Positions 24,110 to 31,004 of a stretch of DNA of 33,583 nt are shown in pieces. The DNA comes from Actinoallomurus liliacearum. Its GTDB lineage: Bacteria > Actinomycetota > Actinomycetes > Streptosporangiales > Streptosporangiaceae. Position numbers and translations under genes: made by a program. The notes below the pieces were generated by a model. That model searched no databases. It was not told the origin of the DNA and saw only the letters and a program-made list of their open reading frames with translations. The stretch lies in the NCBI RefSeq assembly GCF_039542035.1, contig NZ_BAABHJ010000014.1:1-33583 (forward strand), given 5' to 3'. Each line of letters starts with the position of its first letter. Position 1 is the stretch's first letter.

Positions 24110-26320
24110 TCAGACGCGGCTGGACTCGCGGTCGGTCGTCCGGCGCGCGGCGGAGACGGCCGGCGACCGGCCGCCGAGCGCCTCGCCCTCCACGTCCACG
24201 CGCGGCAGCACCTTCTGCAGCCGGCGGGGCAGCCACCAGGCCCGCTCCCCGAGGAGGGCGAGGACGGCGGGGACGATCGCCATCCGGACGACGAACGCGT
24301 CCAGCAGGACGGCGGCGGCAAGACCGAAGCCGATCATCTTGATCATGGATTCGCCGGCGGTGACGAACCCGGAGAACACCGCGATCATGATCAGGGCGGC
24401 GGCCACCACCACACGGGCGCTGTGCCGGAATCCCGAGACGACCGCCTGGCCGGGCTCCTCACCGTGGACGTACGCCTCGCGCGTCCGTGAGACCAGGAAC
24501 ACCTCGTAGTCCATCGCCAGTCCGAAGACGATGCCGACCATGAAGATCGGCATCATGCTCATGATCGGACCCGGCTGATCGACGCCGAAGAGGGCGTCGA
24601 GCCAGCCCCACTGGAAGACCGCGACCACCGAGCCGAGGGCCGCCAGTACCGACAGCAGGAAGCCCAGGGCGGCCTTGAGCGGCACGAGCACGGACCGGAA
24701 GACCACCAGCAGGAGCAGGAAGGCCAGGCCCACCACGACCGCCAGGTAGGGGATGAGCGAGTCCTGCACCTTCTGGGCGGTGTCGATGTTCACGGCGGTG
24801 GCACCGGTGACCTCGAAGGTCGCGCCGGTGGCGGACTCCAGCGCGGGGCGTTCCGCGCGGATGGCGTGGACGAGGTCCTTGGTCCTCGCGTCGCTGGGGC
24901 CGGTGGCCGGCACCGCGGAGAAGACCGCGGTGTCCCCGGCCGCGTTCGCCCGTGCGGGCGAGACGGAGACGACACCGCCGGTGGCGCCGACCTTCCGGGT
25001 GATGGCGCGCACGGCGGCCTTCGGGTCGCGGGCGTTCCTGGCGTCGACGACGACCGTCAGGGGGCCGTTGAAACCGGCGCCGAAGCCCTTGGCGAGATCG
25101 TCGTAGGCGCGCCGCTCGGTGGTGGAGGTCGGTTTGGCCTCGTCCCCGGGCATGCCGAGGTTCAGGTGGGCGGCCGGTACGGCGAGCGCGCCCAGTCCGA
25201 TGACTCCGAGGAGGAGCACCGGAAGCGGGCGGCGCAGGACGAAACGCGCCCAGCGGGTGCCGCCGTTCGGTTCGTCCCCGCCCCCGGTCCGCGCTCTCCG
25301 GCGGGCGGCACGCGACAGCACGGCGCGCGGGAAGAAGCCGAGCAGGGGCGGCACCAGGGTCAACGCGACGAGGACGGCGACGACGACCGTTCCCGCCGCG
25401 GCCAGGCCCATCTTGGTCAGCATCGGGACGCCGACCAGCGAGAGCCCGGCGAGCGCGATGACGACGGTGAGCCCCGCGAAGACCACCGCCGACCCGGCGG
25501 TGCCGACGGCGAGGCCCGCGGCCTCCTCCGGCGCGTGTCCCCGGGCGCGTTCTTCGCGGTAGCGGGAGACGATGAACACGGCGTAGTCGATGCCGACGGC
25601 AAGCCCGAGCATCGAGGCGAGGGTGGTCGTCGTCATGGAGAGCCCGAGCGTGCTGCCGAGGGCGATGATCGAGGTGACGCCGACTCCCACGCCGATGATC
25701 GCGGTGATCAGCGGCAGCCCCGCGGCGGTCAGCGAGCCGAACGTGACGAGCAGTACGACGGCGGCGATGGCGACACCGATCACCTCACCCGCCCCGCCCG
25801 CCGACGGCCGGGTCGCGAGCACATTACCCCCGACCTCCACGGTCAGGCCCGCGTCCCGGGCGCGCTGCGCGGCGTCCTTGAGCGTGGTCTTGGCGGCGTC
25901 GGTGAGGTCGTCGCTCTTCACCTTGTAGGTGACGGTCGCGTAGGCCGTCGACGCGTCCTCGCTCACCGCGTGGGCGGTGAACGGGCTCACCGCACTGGCG
26001 ACCTGCGGATCGCCGGCCGCCTCGCGCACGGCCTTCTCGACGGCCGAGCGGTTCTCCGCGGCGGTGACCTTCTGCCCGTTCGGCGCGACGAAGACCAGGC
26101 GGGCGGTCGCGCCGTCGGCGCTGGCGCCGGGGAACCGCTGTTGCATCAGGTCGAAGGCCTTCTGCGCCTCGGTGCCCGGCATGGAGAATCCGTCGTCGGG
26201 CGCCGCGGGCGCCTTGACCGCTCCGAACCCGATGGCGGCCAGCACCGCGACCCACAGGAAGACGGCGTACCAGCGCCGCCGGAAGGCCAGCCGGCCCAGT
26301 CGATGAAGGAATGTGGCCAC
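24110..26320 (-). CDS. MMPL/RND-superfamily transporter
   Basis: A 736-residue protein starting at GTG 26320. The layout is typical for MmpL/YdfJ-type carriers: an N-terminal helix (about 16-35), an extracytoplasmic domain (about 36-175), five to six helices (about 178-340), a second extracytoplasmic domain (about 390-520), and a second helix block (about 525-690). Conserved stretches include GLAVGIDYAVFIVSRYREER in the first half, written here as GIDYAVFIVSRYREE, and GLAMDYEVFLVSRTREAY in the second; the Asp-Tyr pairs in each are the proton-relay positions of the family. Such proteins export lipids, polyketides or toxic compounds. It leads an operon with the histidine kinase and response regulator (103-base gap). 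Substrate unknown. Confidence 0.94.
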   Translation of the reverse strand: MATFLHRLGRLAFRRRWYAVFLWVAVLAAIGFGAVKAPAAPDDGFSMPGTEAQKAFDLMQQRFPGASADGATARLVFVAPNGQKVTAAENRSAVEKAVREAAGDPQVASAVSPFTAHAVSEDASTAYATVTYKVKSDDLTDAAKTTLKDAAQRARDAGLTVEVGGNVLATRPSAGGAGEVIGVAIAAVVLLVTFGSLTAAGLPLITAIIGVGVGVTSIIALGSTLGLSMTTTTLASMLGLAVGIDYAVFIVSRYREERARGHAPEEAAGLAVGTAGSAVVFAGLTVVIALAGLSLVGVPMLTKMGLAAAGTVVVAVLVALTLVPPLLGFFPRAVLSRAARRRARTGGGDEPNGGTRWARFVLRRPLPVLLLGVIGLGALAVPAAHLNLGMPGDEAKPTSTTERRAYDDLAKGFGAGFNGPLTVVVDARNARDPKAAVRAITRKVGATGGVVSVSPARANAAGDTAVFSAVPATGPSDARTKDLVHAIRAERPALESATGATFEVTGATAVNIDTAQKVQDSLIPYLAVVVGLAFLLLLVVFRSVLVPLKAALGFLLSVLAALGSVVAVFQWGWLDALFGVDQPGPIMSMMPIFMVGIVFGLAMDYEVFLVSRTREAYVHGEEPGQAVVSGFRHSARVVVAAALIMIAVFSGFVTAGESMIKMIGFGLAAAVLLDAFVVRMAIVPAVLALLGERAWWLPRRLQKVLPRVDVEGEALGGRSPAVSAARRTTDRESSRV

Positions 26321-26412
26321 GGGAACGAGGTCTCCGATCTACTGTCGAGTACCTCACCAGGCTGCCGGTGGCAGGACCGTCCCGTCGTCGTCCGCCTGCC
26401 GACACATCCGCC

Positions 26413-26428
26413 TACTGCGAACGCAGTA
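26413..26428. promoter_or_regulatory. Palindrome upstream of the MMPL operon (operator candidate)
   Basis: TACTGCG and CGCAGTA form a perfect 7-base inverted repeat with two bases between, 93-108 bases before the MMPL start. It may bind the response regulator or an unlinked repressor. Apart from this and the structured repeat, the rest of the spacer 26321-26565 shows nothing I can assign. Confidence 0.5.
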
Positions 26429-26456
26429 CACGCCGCCACGACGGCATCGCGAAGCA

Positions 26457-26504
26457 TGATCACTGGCATCCACCGCGCTCTTGCGGCAGCATCCGCCAGT
26501 GATC
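26457..26504 (-). repeat. 48-nt structured repeat, copy 2
   Basis: The partner of the copy at 22073-22120, same orientation. Its ends GATCACTGGC (26458-26467) and GCCAGTGATC (26495-26504) are perfect 10-base inverted repeats, enclosing a second hairpin around GCGCTCTTGC. It lies 137-184 bases upstream of the MMPL start and about 60 bases upstream of the divergent GNAT gene. It could be an RNA leader element, a protein-binding site or a miniature mobile element. Confidence 0.85.
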
Positions 26505-26565
26505 GGACCGATTCGCGCGACATGCCGCTGGACAGTGGGCGGGCGGGGCCGGGACGATTCTGATC

Positions 26566-27039
26566 GTGGACCAGGGCCTGCGGCTGCGGCCGGCCGAACC
26601 GGATGACTACGATCGCATCGTCGGGGTGGTGGACGACTGGTGGGGGCGGCCGGTCAGGTCGATTCTGCCCCGCCTGTTCCTGGATCACTTCCATCGCACC
26701 AGCCTGGTGGCCGAGGACGGTGACGGCCTGGCGGGGTTCCTCATCGGGCTCCTGTCTCCTTCGATGCCCGACGCCGCCTACATCCACTTCGTCGGCGTCG
26801 CGCCCCGCCTTCGTGGCAACGGGCTGGCCCGTCTCCTTTACGAGCGGTTCTTCGATCTCGCCGCGGCCGAGCACCGCACGAAGGTCAAGGCGATCACCTC
26901 CCCGCAGAACCGCGGTTCCATCGCCTTCCACACCGCGATGGGCTTCACGGTCACCGGCCCCGTCGCCGACTACGACGGCCCCACGGTCGACCGCGTCGTC
27001 TTCCAGCGCCGGCTCTCTGCGGATGCTCAGCCACATTGA
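26566..27039 (+). CDS. GNAT-family N-acetyltransferase
   Basis: A 157-residue protein starting at GTG 26566; the ribosome site is weak and no better start is in frame. The GNAT fold is clear: LRPAEPDDYDRIVGVVDDWW at the N-terminus (first strand and helix), AYIHFVGVAPRLRGNGLARLL with the acetyl-CoA-binding motif A (RLRGNGLA), and SIAFHTAMGFTVTG, matching motif B where the protein shows the usual FHxxMGF. Such enzymes move an acetyl group from acetyl-CoA to an amine of a small molecule or protein. Its promoter region is shared with the MMPL operon. The acceptor is unknown. Confidence 0.9.
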   Translation: MDQGLRLRPAEPDDYDRIVGVVDDWWGRPVRSILPRLFLDHFHRTSLVAEDGDGLAGFLIGLLSPSMPDAAYIHFVGVAPRLRGNGLARLLYERFFDLAAAEHRTKVKAITSPQNRGSIAFHTAMGFTVTGPVADYDGPTVDRVVFQRRLSADAQPH

Positions 27040-27126
27040 CGTCGGCATTGACGCACCAAGCCCGGCGAACCGGTCATCCACCCGCCAACAACAACGGCAT
27101 CGTGACCACGACGGCGGCGAAGTGCG

Positions 27127-27157
27127 GCTGACCCGTCATCAATGAGGTCGGGTCAGC
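27127..27157. terminator. Bidirectional terminator hairpin
   Basis: Perfect 8-bp arms GCTGACCC (27127-27134) and GGGTCAGC (27150-27157) with a 15-base loop lie between the convergent GNAT and hrpB genes. The second arm overlaps the hrpB stop. No U-tract is present. Confidence 0.5.
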
Positions 27158-29552
27158 GGCGGCGGGGGTTCACCCTCCGGGTGGGTTCGGCGGTGGCGGG
27201 GTCCTCGGGCCAGGGGTGACGCGGGTAGCGGCCGCGCAGCTCGGCGCGGACGTTCCGGTAGCCCTCGCGCCAGAACGACGCCAGGTCGGCGGTGACGGCG
27301 GCGGGCCGGCCGGCGGGCGACAGCAGGTGCACGAGGAGCGGCACCCCGGCGACGCGCGGCGTCTCGGTCCAGCCGAACAGCTCCTGCAGCTTCGCGGCGA
27401 GGACCGGTCGCTCGCCGGAGTAGTCGACCCGGATCCGTGAGCCGCTCGGCACCGTGACGCGCTCGGGGGCGACGTCGTCGAACCGGGCGGCGCACTCCCA
27501 CGGCAGCAGACCGCGCAGCAGCGCGGCCACGTCCACGCGGGCGAGGTCGGCGCGCCGGCGGGCGCCGCCGGCCGCCAGGTCGAGTGAGTCGAGCAGCGCG
27601 TCGTCGTCCATGGCCGGCCATGGCGGGCCGAGCACGCGGTGGCAGAACGCCAGCCGGGCGCGCAGTTCCTCCGCCTCGCGGGTCCAGGTGAGCAGGCCGA
27701 GCCCCTCCCGGCGCAGGCCCTCGCGCAGCGCCGCGCGTACGAGGCCGGGGTCCGGGTCCGGAAGCGGCACGGCCGACAGTTCGATCGCGCCGAGGCGTTC
27801 GACGCGGCGGGCGACGACGTCGCCCCGCCAGGCGACCTCCTCCTCCACGGTCGCGCCGACGGCCAGCCGGGCCACCTCCTCGTCGATGGGGACGGCCTGC
27901 CGGATCCGCGCCGCCGGGGCGCCGGCGGGCCGGTCGGCGACCGCGATGGCCAGCCACTCGGAGCCGCCGAGCGCGGAACCCCTGGCCGGTTCGGCGGCGG
28001 TCCCGGACGCCATCAGGTACCCGCCGCCCGCGCGGGCGCGGGCGACCCGCTCGGGGAAGGCGAGGGCGACCACGACGCCCGCCGTCGTCTCGTCGTCCGG
28101 CCCGGACTCGGCGGCGTCCGGGACCGCCCGCCGGAGCCGGCGCGCCTCGTCCCGCCACCGCGGGTCGCCGCGCAGGCCCCGCCACTGCCGTACGAGGTCC
28201 TCGTCCGCCCGCTGCTGGTCGGACAGCACCGTCACCACCTCGGCGGCCCGCGCGCCGACGTGCTCCGCGCCGTCGAGGAGGGCGCGGGCCAGGCGGGGGT
28301 GGACGCCGGCGCGGGCCATCCTCCGGCCGCGTTCGGTGACCCTGCCGTCGCCGTCCACGGCGCCGATCGCGCGCAGGGTCTCGCGGGCCGCGCGCATCGC
28401 GGCGGGCGGCGGGGCGTCCAGCAGCGCGAGGCCGGTGGCGTCCGGGTCGCCCCAGCAGGCCGCCTCCAGCGCGAACCCGGTCAGGTCGGCGAGCGCGATC
28501 TCCGGTCGCGGACGCTCGGGGAGCCGCTGGTGCTCGGCCTGCGTCCAGCACCGGTACACCGTTCCCGGCGCCTCGCGCCCGGCACGCCCGGCGCGCTGGT
28601 CGGCGGCGGCCCGCGACGCCCGTACGGTGGTCAGCGCGCCGAGCCCGCGCGCGTGGTCGGTGCGGGGCTCCCGGGACAGCCCGGCGTCCACGACGGCGCG
28701 GACGCCCGGCACGGTCAGGCTGGACTCGGCGACCGACGTGGCCAGGACGACGCGCCGCCCGCCGTCCGGGCCGCGCAGAACCTCCTCCTGCACGTCGGCG
28801 GAGGCCCGGCCGTGCAGCCGCAGCACGTGGAGGCCGCCGAGGGCGCGCGCGACCCGGTCGATCTCGGCGACGCCGGGCAGGAAGCACAGCACGTCGCCGT
28901 CCCACTCGGCCAGCGCCCGGCGGACCGTGGCCGCGACGTGGTCGAGCAGCGCCGGGTCGACGGACAGGCCGTGCGGCGGGCGTACCGGACGGGGCGGTGG
29001 CGCCCAGACGACCTCCACCGGATGCGCGGCGCCGTCCGCGGCGACCACCGGCGCGCCGCCCATGAGCTCCGCCCAGGGCCCCGTGTCGGCGGTCGCCGAC
29101 GCCGCGACGAGCCCGAGGTCGGGGCGCAGGGTCGCGCGGACGTCGAGGAGGAACGCGAACGCGGTGTCGGCGTCGAGGTGACGCTCGTGGCACTCGTCGA
29201 GGATGACGACGTCGGCGCGCACGTCGGGGTCGCGCTGCAGGCGGCGCAGCAGCACGCCGGTCGTGACGACCTCGACCGCGCTGCCCGGCCGGCGCTCGCC
29301 CCGGATGGCGTACCCGACCCGGTCGCCGACCGCCTCGCCGAGCATCCAGGCCATCCGGCGGGCGGCGGCGCGCGCGGCGAGCCGGCGGGGCTCGGCCACG
29401 ATCACCCGGCGGCCGGTCTCCGCCAGGGCGAGCGGCACGAGCGTGGTCTTCCCGGTCCCGGGAGGCGCGGCCAGCACCGCCGTCCCGGCGGAGTCCAGGG
29501 CGGCGCGCAGCTCCGGCAGCGCGGCGGAGACGGGCAGATCGGACGAGCGCAC
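27153..29552 (-). CDS. hrpB: ATP-dependent helicase HrpB
   Basis: A 799-residue DEAH-box-like helicase. GTG 29552 is chosen because the protein then begins with the family's usual short lead (LPVSAALPELRAAL) before Walker A; the extension upstream overlaps the PucR gene. Motifs in order: APPGTGKTT (28-37), EPRRLAARAAARRMA, DECHERH in motif II, SATAD in motif III, LATSVAESSLTVPGV, and QRAGRAGREAPG in motif VI. The C-terminal part contains the HrpB-specific region with EELRARLAFCHR, ELFGWTETPRVAGVPLLVHLLSPAGRP (key: LFGW, HLLSPAGRP) and the ending FWREGYRNVRAELRGRYPRH (key: YRNVRAELRGRYP). Length is as expected. Its cellular role is poorly defined in bacteria. The gene follows the PucR gene by 34 bases. 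Confidence 0.95.
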   Translation of the reverse strand: MRSSDLPVSAALPELRAALDSAGTAVLAAPPGTGKTTLVPLALAETGRRVIVAEPRRLAARAAARRMAWMLGEAVGDRVGYAIRGERRPGSAVEVVTTGVLLRRLQRDPDVRADVVILDECHERHLDADTAFAFLLDVRATLRPDLGLVAASATADTGPWAELMGGAPVVAADGAAHPVEVVWAPPPRPVRPPHGLSVDPALLDHVAATVRRALAEWDGDVLCFLPGVAEIDRVARALGGLHVLRLHGRASADVQEEVLRGPDGGRRVVLATSVAESSLTVPGVRAVVDAGLSREPRTDHARGLGALTTVRASRAAADQRAGRAGREAPGTVYRCWTQAEHQRLPERPRPEIALADLTGFALEAACWGDPDATGLALLDAPPPAAMRAARETLRAIGAVDGDGRVTERGRRMARAGVHPRLARALLDGAEHVGARAAEVVTVLSDQQRADEDLVRQWRGLRGDPRWRDEARRLRRAVPDAAESGPDDETTAGVVVALAFPERVARARAGGGYLMASGTAAEPARGSALGGSEWLAIAVADRPAGAPAARIRQAVPIDEEVARLAVGATVEEEVAWRGDVVARRVERLGAIELSAVPLPDPDPGLVRAALREGLRREGLGLLTWTREAEELRARLAFCHRVLGPPWPAMDDDALLDSLDLAAGGARRRADLARVDVAALLRGLLPWECAARFDDVAPERVTVPSGSRIRVDYSGERPVLAAKLQELFGWTETPRVAGVPLLVHLLSPAGRPAAVTADLASFWREGYRNVRAELRGRYPRHPWPEDPATAEPTRRVNPRRR

Positions 29553-29586
29553 CCCACCAGTGTGGCGGACCCGGCGGCGGCGCCCG

Positions 29587-30789
29587 TCAGCCCGGGCTCT
29601 TGTCGCCCTCGTGCAGCGCGTGCCGGGCGAGCACGAGTTCGACCAGCTCGAGCGGCCGGGACGACGAACGGCCGGAGAGCCGTTCGAGGGTGCGCAGCCG
29701 GTTGAGCACCGTGTTGGGATGGCAGTACAGGCGCCTCGCCGCCGCCGTCGCCGACCCGCCGCACTCCAGCCAGGCGTCCAACGTCTCCAGCAGCAGGCCA
29801 CGCTTGACCGGATCGAGCGCGGTCAGGCCGTCGAGGACCGAGCGCCGGAGGTGCTCGGCCAGTTCCGGCTGGGAGACCACGAGCGCCGCCGGCAGCCGCC
29901 GGTCCAGGCGGGCGACCTCCGCGCGCGGCGACCGGCAGGTGCGCAGCGCGAGTTCGGCGAGCCACCGGGCGTGGCCCAGGTCGGCGGGCGAGTCGACGAC
30001 CGGGCTCAGACCGACGTGATGGCAGGCGTACGCGCGCAGGACCTCGGTCAGGTCGTCCAGGCCGGCGTCGCCGAGGTCGACCACGGCGAGGTGGGCGTCG
30101 GCGCGCAGCCGCCACAGGAAACGGATTCCGTTCACCGTCTCGGGACGGCCCGCGAGGGGCCGGCTCAGCGCGTCGTCCTGCCGGAGCACCGCCACGGCGA
30201 ACCGGCCGCGCGCCGGCAGGCCGAGGACGGTGGTCGCGGCCGCGAGCAGCCGCCCGTCCGCGCCGCGTCCTTCCAGCAGCGCGTCGACGATCGCCCGCAC
30301 CTGCTCCTCGTCGCGCCGGAGCAGTTCGAACTCCGTGCGGCGGTACGCCTCCGCGGCGACGCTCGACTGCTCGTCGATGGTCTGCCAGACCCGTACGGCG
30401 TGGTGGGCGAGGGCGGGCAGCTGGTCGGGGTCGTGCTGCGCGGCGACCTCGACGAGCGACTCCCAGAACACCCGCCCCGCCAGCCGGTACGAACGCAGGA
30501 GCTGGTCGAGGGGCAGCCCCTGCTCGGCCCGCCGGCGGCCGAGCTCACGGGCCCAGCGCAGGTCGGCGCGCCGGCTCGGATCGAGGATCGCCTCGATCCC
30601 GTGCCGCAGGCCGATGTGGCAGGCGTCCCACAGGTCGTCGGTCAGGCCGGTGGGCCGCGCCACGTCACCGCCGAGGATCTCGGCGGTCAGCCGGTCGGCG
30701 AGGTCGGGCAGCCGCGTGACGAGACGCGAGGCCGCTCTGCGGGTCAGCGCGCCTGCGGAACGGCCGGTCGTGCGGGCACGGGCGTCCAC
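29587..30789 (-). CDS. PucR/CdaR-family transcriptional regulator
   Basis: A 400-residue regulator starting at GTG 30789 with GGAGG six to seven bases upstream. The N-terminal 170 residues are helical and resemble the RsbT co-antagonist/GGDEF-like sensory region of actinobacterial PucR proteins. The middle (about 180-310) would be the GGDEF-related domain. The C-terminal PucR helix-turn-helix is clear: LLETLDAWLECGGSATAAARRL and YCHPNTVLNRLRTLERLSG (described by keys LDAWLECGGS and HPNTVLNRL). PucR-type proteins act as activators of catabolic or secondary-metabolism genes. It may be co-transcribed with hrpB and is divergent from the LAL regulator across 215 bases. The target genes are unknown. 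Confidence 0.9.
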   Translation of the reverse strand: MDARARTTGRSAGALTRRAASRLVTRLPDLADRLTAEILGGDVARPTGLTDDLWDACHIGLRHGIEAILDPSRRADLRWARELGRRRAEQGLPLDQLLRSYRLAGRVFWESLVEVAAQHDPDQLPALAHHAVRVWQTIDEQSSVAAEAYRRTEFELLRRDEEQVRAIVDALLEGRGADGRLLAAATTVLGLPARGRFAVAVLRQDDALSRPLAGRPETVNGIRFLWRLRADAHLAVVDLGDAGLDDLTEVLRAYACHHVGLSPVVDSPADLGHARWLAELALRTCRSPRAEVARLDRRLPAALVVSQPELAEHLRRSVLDGLTALDPVKRGLLLETLDAWLECGGSATAAARRLYCHPNTVLNRLRTLERLSGRSSSRPLELVELVLARHALHEGDKSPG

Positions 30790-31004
30790 ACGTCACCTCC
30801 AGGGCCGGTGATCGTTCATCGTCCCACCGCCGGCCCACGGCCGCCAGCGTCCCGCCGCCGTCGGCCGCCCGCTCTGTGGCCGGGCACAGTCGCGGTGCCC
30901 TCGTGTTGTGCCGTCGCCCCGGTTTAGGAGCGCACTCTGGACGCGCCCCCGGATGCCTGCTGCCGTATGGGCGCGAAAGTCCCTTTTCCTCTGGAGGAAC
31001 CCTC

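Noticed and set aside
27454..29181. Plus-strand open frame of 575 codons opposite hrpB
   Set aside because: Ser/Arg/Ala-rich antisense shadow; hrpB motifs are complete on the other strand.
30790..31004. Small gene or RNA in the spacer between the PucR and LAL genes
   Set aside because: No ORF with a ribosome site apart from the LAL start itself, and no convincing stem-loop; it is best read as a divergent promoter region.
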